Positions 53,296 through 63,901 of a stretch of 64,000 nucleotides of DNA are shown piece after piece; the first letter of the stretch is position 1, and the number at the start of each line of letters is the position of its first letter. The stretch spans positions 20,924-84,923 of the forward strand of contig DEKJ01000035.1 of assembly GCA_002353825.1 (NCBI GenBank). The letters are read 5' to 3'. The position numbers and the translations under genes are program-made. The notes beneath the pieces were generated by a model. It ran no database searches and was not told the DNA's origin. It was given only the letters and a program-made list of their open reading frames with translations. Origin of the DNA: Prevotella sp. UBA2725. GTDB lineage: Bacteria; Bacteroidota; Bacteroidia; Bacteroidales; Bacteroidaceae.

Positions 53296-55482
53296 CTATT
53301 TTAGATATTTCTTTCCATTAATGATTTTCAGTCCTGGAAAACCGTCTCTCACCTGTTGCCCTGCAAGATTATAAATAACATTCTTTTTCCCTTTCTTTAG
53401 CTCTATACTTTTGATAGCTGTTGCATCTTTCGTTGTCAATACAAAGTTATCTATGGCAAGTGCCATGGCAGAAGCACAGTTTGTGCCGCTCGCAACACTA
53501 ATGTTCCATGCCAGATAAAGGTCTCCATCGGAATTAAGAGTAACTGGCAGTTTATGTGTTACATGAACTGTCTTTCCGGGGATGACAGCATATCCTTCTG
53601 TTATATTGTCGGGATTGAAATGGGTTAAGAAATCGTCACCTGCCGAAGTCCATGAATTGCCATCTGCGGAGTAAAACATCTGCACATTAAATCCTGCTGC
53701 ATTGGAACCTTTGCGGTATTTCTCCACATCATATTCCACCAATGGACTTTCTATTTTTTCACCAATGTTCTTGATATGCACATAAACATTGATGCACCGT
53801 GTACCACCATCGACACCTGTAGAGATTCCTCCTACTGCACGGTCACTGCCTTCTCCAAAATTCCAAGTGCCGTTTTTGGCATTTTTGGGCAGTGACACTC
53901 CACCGGCATACTGCAGTGTGTCGACAGCAGAGAGATAATAGCCAACTGTCCGGGGCGCGCCCCCAGGACGATCTATCCTCCAGGCTTTAGGTAGCGTCCC
54001 CGGCTCATCCTGGCTCATCCCATCGAAATTCTCGGAGAGCTTCGTTTGAGTATTGCTAAGTACCAGAGCTGGTTCTTCCTTTACCGTTGTCTTTGGTCTT
54101 GCATTGTCGACAGAAGTAGAGGACAGAAAGCCTGCTACACTGGCACTGATAGTGGAGGTCCCTTTGTCGCCAGCTGTATAAACGCCATCTGATGAGAGAC
54201 TGCCTGTGCCGGAAAGGGTGAAGACAGGATTTTCCGTAACGGTCATCTTTACATTATACTGATCGTATACCGTTGCTTTATAGCTGACAGTTCCTTTAAG
54301 CTGGCTGACAGGCTGAGAGAACCCCTTCCATGCCTGGCTGGCATATTGACGCATCTTGAGGGCATCGGCATCGCTGACAGATGAAGGAGCATAGGTGATA
54401 GTGAGAGGATCTTCACCAAAAATAGTGGCATATTCCATACATGCCGCAAGGTAGGTTGACTTTTCTGTCGGATGACGGTCATCTTGGAACCATGTCAGCA
54501 ACTCATTCCAGTCATCTTTGCCGCAGTTGTCATAAGCAACAGCAACAGGACAGAGTGTGATGCCACATCTCTGGGCAATATCCAAACAGTTATCGACAAA
54601 TTTCTTATTATATGTTGCAAAGTTATCCTTGTCACTGCTATATGCCCAGTTGATAGGCATGATGACAATAGCATTGGGGTTCGGGCAGCTCTCACGAATG
54701 TATTCAATCCACTTTGTTACAGATTGTAACACGGTAGCAGGATCTGTACGTGGAAGACTGGATTGTTCTTGAAGGATGATATGCGTCCAAGCATCTTTCT
54801 TTATCATTGTTTTCGCCGATGGCTGTCCTTCAGAATTGTTGCCTGTGTCATCTGCTTCTTTGAAATGGTAGTTTAGGGTCTTTCCTAAGTTAGTATGTGC
54901 AACCCACGATGCATCTTTCCCCATGGCTTTACAAATGTCGTTGAATACCTGTCTTTGATCGTTGTAATAGATAAGGCTGTTGTTAAGCGAGAGTACCTTA
55001 ATCTTTGAAGGCAGCTCAGGTACGAGTATGACATTGGCAGGCTCTACTTTCATCGTTGTTGCCTCTGGGGTGTAGTTCTCCGGTATCTGTGGACGCCCGT
55101 CATCACCATCCATCCTAAGTATTGCCGTGCCGTCTTTGATGGTAAGGGTGATTTTCGTGCAGGCAATGGTGGCTGAGCCACAGGAGATATTGCCAGGATT
55201 ATCTCCGCTCTTCAAAATATAATCATGGTTTGCTGTCATGATGTCTCCATTAGAGCCATAATTGCAGTCTTTGGACCAAGATGCGTCTGCAATCTTAAAT
55301 TGCCCCTTCACAGTCTTGTTGAGCAATGTGTAAACTCCATCTCCCTCCTCGGTAAACTCCCAGTCGGCTGAAGCTGCCCAACTATTCACCTCTCCTCTTA
55401 GATAAATGCCTGATGCTGCTTCTGTTGTGAGACAAAACAACAGCAGAAAACACAAAAATAAAAAGCATGTAGTCTTTTTCAT
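53296..55482 (-). CDS. Secreted DUF4886/SGNH-like protein with sorting-type C-terminus
   Basis: A 728-residue exported protein. An N-terminal beta domain (YLRGEVNSWAASADWEFTEEGDGVYTL) resembles starch-binding SusE/F-type modules. A DUF4886/SGNH-hydrolase-like domain follows (KVLSLNNSLIYYNDQ; HIILQEQSSLPRTD; DWNELLTWFQDDRHPTEKSTYLAA), where D-x-x-H would supply the Asp/His pair. The usual first-block serine reads N-N-S. Ig-like and lectin-like domains follow, then YNLAGQQVRDGFPG and a GKKYLK end, like the GH13 enzyme. It may de-esterify a glycan; the substrate is unknown. Confidence 0.82.
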   Translation of the reverse strand: MKKTTCFLFLCFLLLFCLTTEAASGIYLRGEVNSWAASADWEFTEEGDGVYTLLNKTVKGQFKIADASWSKDCNYGSNGDIMTANHDYILKSGDNPGNISCGSATIACTKITLTIKDGTAILRMDGDDGRPQIPENYTPEATTMKVEPANVILVPELPSKIKVLSLNNSLIYYNDQRQVFNDICKAMGKDASWVAHTNLGKTLNYHFKEADDTGNNSEGQPSAKTMIKKDAWTHIILQEQSSLPRTDPATVLQSVTKWIEYIRESCPNPNAIVIMPINWAYSSDKDNFATYNKKFVDNCLDIAQRCGITLCPVAVAYDNCGKDDWNELLTWFQDDRHPTEKSTYLAACMEYATIFGEDPLTITYAPSSVSDADALKMRQYASQAWKGFSQPVSQLKGTVSYKATVYDQYNVKMTVTENPVFTLSGTGSLSSDGVYTAGDKGTSTISASVAGFLSSTSVDNARPKTTVKEEPALVLSNTQTKLSENFDGMSQDEPGTLPKAWRIDRPGGAPRTVGYYLSAVDTLQYAGGVSLPKNAKNGTWNFGEGSDRAVGGISTGVDGGTRCINVYVHIKNIGEKIESPLVEYDVEKYRKGSNAAGFNVQMFYSADGNSWTSAGDDFLTHFNPDNITEGYAVIPGKTVHVTHKLPVTLNSDGDLYLAWNISVASGTNCASAMALAIDNFVLTTKDATAIKSIELKKGKKNVIYNLAGQQVRDGFPGLKIINGKKYLK

Positions 55483-55615
55483 GTTGATGTTTTTAGATTA
55501 TGATTTCTTTTTTTGCAAAATTATACAAATGGAAATGATGATAAAAGCTCACCAAAAGATAATCAAAACATCACTTGCGATCTTTATTGATATTAACTTG
55601 TTTAGTATTAATAAG

Positions 55616-55813
55616 TTATGTAATTTTTAGAAAATTCATCTCTTTGCGAAAATCTAAACCATATAAAAGCATTTCCGGCCCTACAATGGCTAAACGAATC
55701 GACTTCTCTACTTGCTCTTCTATGGAAGGTTCTGTCTTTTGGGTAATTGATCCATAAACCTGTTTTGCCGGACCATCCTCGACAATATGAAGGAAACTTT
55801 GGATAGTAAAAGT
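55616..55813 (-). pseudogene. Relic coding fragment of unknown family
   Basis: On the minus strand 65 codons between two stops encode EDGPAKQVYGSITQ, then EQVEKSIRLAIVGPEMLLYGL and a terminal FRKEMNFLKIT. The composition looks protein-like, but there is no usable start, and the upstream in-frame sequence is broken by a stop (55814-55816). The rest of the 913-nt gap (55483-56395) shows no supported gene except the terminator at its right end. I do not recognise the family. Confidence 0.4.
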
Positions 55814-56324
55814 TCACAACCATAAGAATGTTAAGGCCTGGCTAACTAATCTGAGATAGAATGAAGTCGTGGTACTGGGTAGGCTGAATGTTCATGAATG
55901 TGATAACAGTTTTTGTCCAATACCACATTTGGTGAAAGCTTTGGTGGGAATGAACGCCTATTATTGAAAAGATATCAAGGCCATAGATCAATAAGGTAAG
56001 AAGATAATCTTTTGATTTTTTTTATTCATGAAGAAAGAAATTGTTGTATTATGATTCTATAAATCAGTTAATTGCATAAAATTGAAGAGATTTGATGCTC
56101 TTGATTTCGTTATGAGCAGTCTTTTTACTGATTCATTTTCAATTATCTTTGTATTGCTTTTAATAAGATTGGTATGTTTAATGACATACTTGAATGTGTG
56201 GCTGGAGCGTGAGCTTAAGCTGCACATTTTTTCTGTATATTGAATTGAAATCATCATTCATGAAAATGAAATCAGAATTGCATTTCCATGAAGTGCTCTG
56301 GTATAAAATGATATTGCATAAATT

Positions 56325-56376
56325 AAAAAGGTCTTCGATTTGGCTTGTATATGAAAGTCAACTCGAAGACCTTTTT
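56325..56376. terminator. Intrinsic terminator after the second SusC/SusD operon
   Basis: AAAAAGGTCTTCGA (56325-56338) pairs perfectly with its complement at 56363-56376, 14 bp with a 24-nt loop, T/A-rich ends. It lies 20 nt after the SusD stop. Confidence 0.75.
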
Positions 56377-56395
56377 GTTTAGCTTGTGAAAGAAT

Positions 56396-58157
56396 TTATT
56401 CCTGTTCAGTCCATCCTTCGTTCTGCTCTATACCTTGGAAGCGAACCTCAGCCCAAGGAATGGGCAGATAATACTGGTACTCACGGAACTGCCGCTCATC
56501 GCTTTGTCCTTCCATGGCAGCATAAGAGTAGGTCTTGGTGCCATCAGTATTGTAGACAATCTTTACGGTACGAAGCGGATTTGTAGAGCCGTTGAGATCA
56601 TTAAAGGCTTTTCCGAGACGAATCTCATCCCAATATGCCGCCTCTTCGAATGCCAGCTCCACACGGCGCTCTTTTAGGATGTCTTCGAGAGTAACGTTTG
56701 TAAGAGCCGGCATGTGAACGCGTTCTCTTACTTGGTTAACTAGCGTCAGGGCTGTCTTGGCATCGCCGGTGCGGAAGGCTGCCTCTGCATGGTCAAGGAG
56801 AGCCTCTGCATAACGCCAGATTGGATAGTTCTGATTGGAGCCTTCATTGTCATTATAAGGAATGCGAATGCTTGGATCCATAAATTTACGCATGTAGTAA
56901 CCAGTACGCGTGAATCCATTGTTGCGGCTCGAGCCGTATTTCGTCAGTCCGTTGGCAGCTTTCTCCTTGCCGTTCACGATAGTATAGTGAATGCGCATGA
57001 CACTGTCACGGAACTCACTTCCATCATAAAGTATGTTGGCATAGAAACGATAGTCACGTCCTACGTAAGGATCCTGATCGTTGTAGGTGTATCCAGAACG
57101 CATACCATAGTCATCGACATGGTTCTGCGTCGGACAGTAGTCACAGCTGGTACCGGTAAGCGACGGCGGAAGTCCATCTGCATCAAGCGAGTGGGCTCCC
57201 TCTGCGGTAAGTTTTGACTCTCCGTGCTGATATTCCAGTATCGCCTCCTTGCTGTTATGCGTGAGAAAAAGATCATGATAACTATTTGCTATCTGCTTCT
57301 CTGTGCTTCCTGATACAGGCAAGAGTCCATAGACTCCTAAGCCTTCCAGTTCCTTGTAGCATTCAATGGCTTTTGCCATGTACTCTTGGCTCTTGTCATC
57401 GGTGAAGCCATAATACTCCTTGGACTTGTTCTGGAACTGTGGGCTGCCTGCCCAGAAATAAGCCTTGGCCTGCAGCATGATAGCCGCACCTTTCGTCACA
57501 CGGCCTGTGTTGCGGCTGTCCTGGGTAGCTGGGAGCATTTCAGCGGCGGTCTTTGCCTCATTGACGATGAAGTCAACAGCCTGGGCATAGGTGGCGCGCG
57601 GGAACTTCTCATCGGAGATCAGCGGATCATAATTGTGGTCGATGAGAAGAGGTGCCCCAAAGCGCTGCAGCAGTTTGTAATAATAGTAAGCACGGAAGAA
57701 ATGCGCCTCACCCATGATACGCTGCTTGTAAGTATCCGGCAGCTGAGCCTCATTGCCTATTAGGCGGTTGATGCTCTGTATCTGGGTATAATAGCTGCTC
57801 CAAATGTTGCGGGCATAAAGGGTAACAGTTGTCTCCTGCGACTTGATAAAGTTACCTACACCAGAGTTGACCATGTTGGAGCGTCCGTAGGTCAGCTGGT
57901 CGGAATAGAATACATCCGGCACATGGGACATGTTCTTCATCAGCCAGTTGGAACTTAGCAACAGCGTCCACCCCCCCCGACATATTGGAGTACCAAGCCG
58001 TTGTATACTCGTCAAGCAGGTTGTCGCTCTTCCAGATGCTGGCATCAGTCAGCTTGTCATACGGCTCGTCGTCAAAGCTGCAGCCTGCCGTTCCAGATAT
58101 CATGACAAGCGCTATGGCTGCCTGTGAGGCATATTTTAATATATTCATTGTTTTCAT
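56396..58157 (-). pseudogene. SusD/RagB lipoprotein frameshifted at a G8 tract
   Basis: The start (MKTMNILKYAS, lipobox VMISGTAGC-SFDDEPYDKL) is in one frame up to YSNMSGG. The remainder (GWTLLLSSNWLMKNMSHVPDVFYSDQ onward, with FFRAYYYYKLLQRFGAPLL and YAEALLDHAEAAFRTGDAKTAL) is in another. The switch falls in eight consecutive G on the coding strand (57971-57978); seven G would restore one frame of about 586 residues. This is a slipped homopolymer, either a phase-variable switch, a fixed mutation or a sequencing error. It pairs with the SusC gene 18 nt upstream. Confidence 0.85.
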
Positions 58158-58175
58158 GTTTATTGAAGAAAAGAG

Positions 58176-61100
58176 TTAGAAACCGATATTGACATTGAAT
58201 CCATAGGACCGTTGGATAGGATATCCCATGTGTGACTCAGGATCCATGTGCTTCAGCTTGCTCCAAGTGTGGAGGTTGCTGGCAGTGAAACCTATCTGCA
58301 CATTATTGCACCAAAGGTTACGCAGCCATTTACTTGGCAAACGATAGCCGATGTTGAGGTATTTCCAGCGCAGGAAATCGTTGTTGCGAAGCCAGAAAGT
58401 GGAAGTCTTACGGTTGTTATCGGTACTGGCAGCGATTTTCACTCTAGGATAGTCTGCATTTGGGTTCTCTGGTGTCCAGGTATCGGTGAGATGGTAGTCC
58501 TGGAACTTCACCATGGTGCCATTCTCCATGGTATAGCTTTCGCTGACGTACTGTTTGTATCCGGCAACACCCTGGAAAAGTGTATTGACATAGAAGCCCT
58601 TCCACTCAATGCCAAGCTTTATGCCGTAGTAGAAATCAGGGTAACGGGAGTTCTTTACGGCAATCATGTCCTTCTGCGTGAGCTTGCCGTCGCCATCCTG
58701 GTCCTTATACTTGATATCACCTGGCGCCAAGCCATTGTTCTTACCTTTCCATGAGTCAGTCTGATCGAGTTCATAGTTATCAATCTCCTCCTGGGACTGG
58801 AAGAGCCCAAGAGCCTCGTACATGTAGCTGTCACCGGTAGAGTGACCTTTTCTGCGGAGGTTCTCCAGCTCGTTGGACTCATCACCGTAATCGAGGATCT
58901 TGTCACGGCCGTAAGAGAGCGTGAAGTCTGCGTTATATCTGAAGTCCCGTCCTATGGTATTGCGGTGAGTCAGTGTCAGATCATATCCCCAGGCTTTAAT
59001 CTTGCCGAAGTTCATGTTCGGCACGCTGCTCACACCTGTGGAATAAGGATACAGTGAAGCCGGTGCATCCATGATGAGGTTGGTGCGATAGCGGATATAA
59101 TACTCAAATGTCAGTCCAAAGCGGTTGTCCCAGAACCCGAGGTCTGCTGCGAAGTTATAGTCGCGGCTTTTCTCCCACTCAAGGTCGGGGTTGGGATAGC
59201 TTCCCGAAGCGATGACCCCCGGGAGAAAGACGCCGCCGATGTTGTAACCATTGCTTGGAGAATAGATATACTGCAGCAGATAGCTGTAGTCAGCGATGCC
59301 GCCGTCACGGCCGAGGAGACCCGTCGAAGCACGGAACTTCACATTGGAGACAACATTTTGTTTCCAGTTTTTGAAGAAAGACTCATTGCTCAGAATCCAC
59401 GAGGCAGAGAAGGATGGGAAGAAAGCCCAGCGGTTCTCTGGGGCAAACTTGGCCGATCCGTCAACGCGGAAGTTAAACTCAGCGAAGTAACGGTTGGAGA
59501 AGCCGTAGGTGAGACGGCCTACATAGGACTTGCGCTGGATACGCTGTTTGTTTCCGTGGAGGTCACCCTGTGCCGTGTTGCCAAGGATCTCGGGGTAGAT
59601 TCCGGGAAGGTTGTTGTTCGTACCGTACATCGTGCGATGCTTGTAAACCTGGTAGTTGGCAATGAACATGCCGGTGACATGATGCTTGCCAAAATAGTTG
59701 TCATAGTTCAAGCCTGCTTCCCATAGGTTGTTCTCCATGAACTGATCCTGGTTGAACATTGAGATCTTGGCATTCGGATAGATGGTGTTGCGGTCTACGT
59801 CGATGCTTCCTGTTTCGGCATTATACAGATAGAGGGCTACGGGCTTGGAGAACTTGTCCTGATAGGAGTTGTTGTCGTCGTAGGTCATCTTGCCGTAGAC
59901 ACTCAGTCCCTTTATCCAGGGCAGTTCCCATCGGATCGTGCCGCTGACTGTGTGCATGTTGATAGTATTCTCCACGTATCCGCCAAGTCTGAAGACATTG
60001 ATAAGTGGGTTGCCGCCATTCTGGCTTGCCAGTTCTCCGTTGCTCAGTATGAGGGGTTGGGTAGGATCAACCGAGTAAGCCTGGTCAATAGTGGTATAGC
60101 TGGTGTTCTTGTTGTGAGATCTCACACCCGTGAAGTCGAGTGACGCTGTCAGGCCTTTGGTCAGGTTGATGTCAAGCTTGGCACTGTAGTTAAGGCGTTT
60201 CGTGCCGGTTCCGGAGTAAAGACCGGTATTGTTGCTCAATGCAGCAGAAAGGTAATAGCGTACTGCATTGTTGCCACCCGAGATGCTTACGTTGTGCATC
60301 TGACTCGAACCGTGCTTCTTGAGATAGTCAAGGAGATTGGAGTTGGCCAGCTGGTCGGGATTGCTCTGTGTACGGAGCATCTCGAGCTCTTCATCGGTAA
60401 AAGGCTCATAACGCGTCTGTCCCTCGATGGCTTTATTGTAAAGCTTGGCATATTCATAGCTGTTCAGGAAGTGCGGAAGCATGGTGGCCTTTGTGGTGGT
60501 ATACTGTCCACGATAGTTAATGCGTACTTTACCCATGGCCTTGCCGCGCTTTGTGGTAACGAGGATGACACCATTGGCTGCGCGCACTCCATAGACAGCA
60601 GCGGCAGCCGCATCTTTCAGAATGCTGATGCTCTCGATGTCGTCTGGGTTAAGGTCGCTAAGACGCTGCTCTCCCTCTGAGGTGTTGTCTGAAAAGCGCG
60701 GTACACCGTCAATGACGAGCAATGGGTTAGCCGTGGCACCCGCCACGGCACGGATGTTGATCTGACTCTCGCGGGGAGATCCAGGGTCACCGGTTATGGC
60801 CATCACTGTAAGTCCGGCAACCTGGCCTGCAAGGGCTTCGTCGAGCTTTGTGGTAGGCATCTTCATCAGTTCCTCTCCCTTGACCACCTCTACTGATCCG
60901 GTGAGCGAAGACTTCTTCTGTGTGCCGTAGCCTACAACGACGATCTCATCGAGGAGCTCATCCTTTGCCCCCATCTTGATATTAATGGGCTGGCCAGCTA
61001 CAGCGAGGTATTTCTGTTCTTTGAGTCCAAGAGCCTTGACAGTAAGCTCTCCCTTGCCCTGTGGCAAGGATACAGTAAAAGTACCATTGGCGTCAGTGAC

Positions 61101-61253
61101 CGCCACTACCTTACCGTCTGCTCCTCTCACCACGGCACCTATGACGGGTTCCCCATCATGATCAACAACAGTGCCCTTGACGGTCTGGTTTTGTGCCCAG
61201 GCTGCTGTCGATAGACAGGCAGCAAGGCAGAGTGTGAATAATTTCTCTTTCAT
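58176..61253 (-). CDS. SusC/RagA TonB-dependent transporter
   Basis: A 1025-residue transporter. The start MKEKLFTLCLAACLSTAAWAQ opens a signal peptide; an in-frame ATG at 61283 would add ten residues and overlap the upstream stop, so it is not preferred. Carboxypeptidase-like domain (VVDHDGEPVIGAVVRG), DEIVVVGYGTQKKSSLTGSVEVV, plug with SISILKDAAAAAVYGVRAANGVILVTTK, barrel to FNVNIGF. The neighbouring metalloprotease suggests peptide or glycopeptide uptake (inference). Confidence 0.95.
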   Translation of the reverse strand: MKEKLFTLCLAACLSTAAWAQNQTVKGTVVDHDGEPVIGAVVRGADGKVVAVTDANGTFTVSLPQGKGELTVKALGLKEQKYLAVAGQPINIKMGAKDELLDEIVVVGYGTQKKSSLTGSVEVVKGEELMKMPTTKLDEALAGQVAGLTVMAITGDPGSPRESQINIRAVAGATANPLLVIDGVPRFSDNTSEGEQRLSDLNPDDIESISILKDAAAAAVYGVRAANGVILVTTKRGKAMGKVRINYRGQYTTTKATMLPHFLNSYEYAKLYNKAIEGQTRYEPFTDEELEMLRTQSNPDQLANSNLLDYLKKHGSSQMHNVSISGGNNAVRYYLSAALSNNTGLYSGTGTKRLNYSAKLDINLTKGLTASLDFTGVRSHNKNTSYTTIDQAYSVDPTQPLILSNGELASQNGGNPLINVFRLGGYVENTINMHTVSGTIRWELPWIKGLSVYGKMTYDDNNSYQDKFSKPVALYLYNAETGSIDVDRNTIYPNAKISMFNQDQFMENNLWEAGLNYDNYFGKHHVTGMFIANYQVYKHRTMYGTNNNLPGIYPEILGNTAQGDLHGNKQRIQRKSYVGRLTYGFSNRYFAEFNFRVDGSAKFAPENRWAFFPSFSASWILSNESFFKNWKQNVVSNVKFRASTGLLGRDGGIADYSYLLQYIYSPSNGYNIGGVFLPGVIASGSYPNPDLEWEKSRDYNFAADLGFWDNRFGLTFEYYIRYRTNLIMDAPASLYPYSTGVSSVPNMNFGKIKAWGYDLTLTHRNTIGRDFRYNADFTLSYGRDKILDYGDESNELENLRRKGHSTGDSYMYEALGLFQSQEEIDNYELDQTDSWKGKNNGLAPGDIKYKDQDGDGKLTQKDMIAVKNSRYPDFYYGIKLGIEWKGFYVNTLFQGVAGYKQYVSESYTMENGTMVKFQDYHLTDTWTPENPNADYPRVKIAASTDNNRKTSTFWLRNNDFLRWKYLNIGYRLPSKWLRNLWCNNVQIGFTASNLHTWSKLKHMDPESHMGYPIQRSYGFNVNIGF

Positions 61254-61283
61254 ATATACATTTTTAAGCGTTATGATATGCAC

Positions 61284-63842
61284 TTACTTATTCAATAATT
61301 TATTGATAGTGAGAATCTGATAGTCATAGAAGTTGCGGGTCTTTATATCTCCCGTGTTGCGCTTGGCACGGAAAAGCTGAAGTACGCGCTTGAGCTGTCC
61401 TGTCATCATCGGCTTGTAGATGTTACTATCCAGGGCAGGAAGGCCGTAGTTGATCCTAACGAAGCCCGTCTCCGCCTCTGCGGCCTCACAGGGTAGCTTG
61501 TCGGCTGCGACATTGACCGTGATGGCATCCTTGGAGTCAAGTCCCAGGATACTCTTCTTGGCCTGCTGCGGCTGAAGACCACTGTTCTTCGTATAGAAAT
61601 CGATGGCTGCGCTCTCCAGCTTCAAATCGCTTTCGGAGAGACTTCTGCCCTGCAATGTAGGCTGGAAGATTTGGGAGAAGGCATCGGCTACGTATTTGTC
61701 AAGACTGTAGTTGCGTTTTGGATTGCTCTTAAAGCCGTCGCTGACCCGCTGCAGCTTCGTGCTGCCATAGATGGCGGAAATGACGGAACTCTCAAAGTTC
61801 ATCTGTATCTCATCCGGGCGCTCCAGTTTTTCCAGAAGCTGCTGGGGACAGAGCCAGGAACGATAAGTACGGGCCTGGCCGACGAGCCAGTTCATGGCTT
61901 TCCACTGGGAAGCCTTGTCCAGATACTCTATAGCGGGAATGTTGTCTCCCTGGCGGGCCTCATGATAAATGACGCCACCGAGGTAAGGAGTCACATGCCC
62001 GAGGTGGCGGGCATACTGTCGAACGACATTCTTATAGACTTCTGTCATGTAGTTATAATTCTCGCCGCGCTCAGCAGTCCATTTCTCGAGGTTCTTCATG
62101 ATGATCTTCAAATTGCTGACAGCATAGTTGCCGGCTTTGACATGGTCATTGCCAAGATCCTCCGTCTGGTCGCTGACATCGACTGTGCCAAAGACTTGCT
62201 GGGCTCCGAATTCATACATAGGATCGTTCTTCTTTTCATCGATCCATTTTGTCAGGGTAGGCTTCTCGGCCTCCATGGTACTGGCACCTTTAATGAGCTT
62301 GTATCCCCACCGGATAGCATTGATGTCTTCCACGCCGATGATTGGTGGAGTGAGCTTCACGCCACGCTGCATGTCTCCGGGCTGTGCAATATAGTTGTTT
62401 CGGGCATAGTCCATGATGCTCGGTGTCGTGCCATACTTCTGCGTGAACGATGGACTGCGCAGACTGTCAACGGGGAAGGAATAGCTGGCGCCCATATTAT
62501 GCATGAGACCCAGGGTGTGACCAATTTCATGTGAGGTGACATAACGCATGGACTCCTTCATAAGACTATCGTCGAAGACACGCTTGTGAGTACGGTAGTC
62601 TACGGCACCTGTCTGGACGAAACGCCAGTAGTGAAGGAGGCTGACGACATTGTGATACCAGATGACGTCTGCTGTGAGAATCTCACCCGTGCGGGGGTCG
62701 ACGTAGCTGGGGCCCATGGCATTGGCAGTCTCCGTGACAGCATATTTCACACAGCTGTACCGCATGTCATCAGGATCAAAGTCAGGATCATTTTTTGGAT
62801 AGTCCTTTGCGACGACGGCATTCTTGAACCCTGCTGCCTCGAAGGCTGTGTTCCAGTCTAGGATTCCTTGTTTTACGGTTTCACGCCATTTCTCAGGGAA
62901 GGCTGAATCGACATAAAAGACGATGGGCTTCTTCGGCTCTACGAGCTCACCGGCAAAATAGCGGTCACGGTCCTCGTCTTTCGGCTCCAGACGCCAGCGA
63001 TGGATGATGGAGCGAGGCTCTACACGGTCAGCATTGGACGAGTAAACTTTTTGATCAGTCATGAAATATCCCACCCGGTTGTCGTGAAGACGCGGCTGCA
63101 TCTTTGTTTTTGGTGCTTCGTAGAGTGAGCGATGCATCACAACAGAATAAGGCTCATTATTCGGTGAGAGCGAGAAAGACAGCAATGTCTTGATCTCGAT
63201 ATTGAGCGGAAAATCCTTTACCTCCTGTATTCCGGAGGCATCGCTCTGGAACGAGCCTTTGAGATTCTTGCTTCCACCAATGAGGACCGACAGAGGATTG
63301 TCTGGCTTGATAGGACTCAGGCTCTTCTCGTTGCCGCCGAAAAAAGTACTTACGTCGATGAGCACTTTCCCCTTCTTCCGTGCTGCAATCTTGAATCCCT
63401 TAAGAATAGGATCCGCAAAATTCTTCTTGAAACTTGCGGCAATGGGGTCACCGGGAGTCACTACATTCTCGTCCTGAATGATATGAAGCATGACTTTGCT
63501 GCTGTCACAGGAAAAGCGGATGAGCTCAGGGCGGTCTACGATTTGCCCTGCAACATAATCATGAGTGTTGCTCGTGCTGGCCACACGGTTGGATAGAATA
63601 TAGTCTTTCCCAAAAACGGAGTCAGCCAGCTCAAAGAGCAGTTTATTGTCTTTGGCATTATAATAGACTGGAAACATACCAGTTAGACGTTTTGCTCCCT
63701 TGGTAGCCTTTGTCCAGTCATCGGTCATCAGCTTCTTGACCAACGTAGAGTCGGTGCCTTTCTTTTTCTTCGATCGTTTTGCTGATACTTGTGCGGGATT
63801 GATCAACGCAGCAAGTAAAAGCAATAGCAGAATTCTTCTCAT
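61284..63842 (-). CDS. Exported zinc metalloprotease (DUF5118-DUF5117-DUF4953)
   Basis: From the ATG at 63842 the protein has 852 residues and a signal peptide (RRILLLLLLAALINPAQVSA); a TTG three codons earlier is less likely. A DUF5118-like start and DUF5117 region (YILSNRVASTSNTHDYVAGQ; EPRSIIHRWRLEPKDEDRDRY) are followed by the zinc site SHEIGHTLGLMHNM (H-E-x-x-H-x-x-x-x-x-H) and YGTTPSIMDYARN, a metzincin-like Met turn. Such proteases occur beside SusC/SusD pairs in Bacteroidales. It should act in the periplasm or at the surface. The SusC gene follows with a 30-nt gap. Confidence 0.93.
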   Translation of the reverse strand: MRRILLLLLLAALINPAQVSAKRSKKKKGTDSTLVKKLMTDDWTKATKGAKRLTGMFPVYYNAKDNKLLFELADSVFGKDYILSNRVASTSNTHDYVAGQIVDRPELIRFSCDSSKVMLHIIQDENVVTPGDPIAASFKKNFADPILKGFKIAARKKGKVLIDVSTFFGGNEKSLSPIKPDNPLSVLIGGSKNLKGSFQSDASGIQEVKDFPLNIEIKTLLSFSLSPNNEPYSVVMHRSLYEAPKTKMQPRLHDNRVGYFMTDQKVYSSNADRVEPRSIIHRWRLEPKDEDRDRYFAGELVEPKKPIVFYVDSAFPEKWRETVKQGILDWNTAFEAAGFKNAVVAKDYPKNDPDFDPDDMRYSCVKYAVTETANAMGPSYVDPRTGEILTADVIWYHNVVSLLHYWRFVQTGAVDYRTHKRVFDDSLMKESMRYVTSHEIGHTLGLMHNMGASYSFPVDSLRSPSFTQKYGTTPSIMDYARNNYIAQPGDMQRGVKLTPPIIGVEDINAIRWGYKLIKGASTMEAEKPTLTKWIDEKKNDPMYEFGAQQVFGTVDVSDQTEDLGNDHVKAGNYAVSNLKIIMKNLEKWTAERGENYNYMTEVYKNVVRQYARHLGHVTPYLGGVIYHEARQGDNIPAIEYLDKASQWKAMNWLVGQARTYRSWLCPQQLLEKLERPDEIQMNFESSVISAIYGSTKLQRVSDGFKSNPKRNYSLDKYVADAFSQIFQPTLQGRSLSESDLKLESAAIDFYTKNSGLQPQQAKKSILGLDSKDAITVNVAADKLPCEAAEAETGFVRINYGLPALDSNIYKPMMTGQLKRVLQLFRAKRNTGDIKTRNFYDYQILTINKLLNK

Positions 63843-63893
63843 GCGAAACAAACTTAAAACTAAATTTTACTCTGTTAAATATCTATCTTTTTG

Positions 63894-63901
63894 CAAATTT
63901 A
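63894..63901 (-). promoter_or_regulatory. -7 box upstream of the metalloprotease operon
   Basis: TAAATTTG on the minus strand, about 52 nt before the start codon. A TTTG lies about 22 nt further upstream, slightly longer than ideal. It probably drives the protease-SusC-SusD operon. Confidence 0.5.

Noticed and set aside
55820..56040. Second possible relic frame ending NIQPTQYHDFILSQIS on the minus strand
   Set aside because: It is open for about 60 codons but has no start in frame, sits in AT-rich DNA and has no recognisable motif; chance cannot be excluded.
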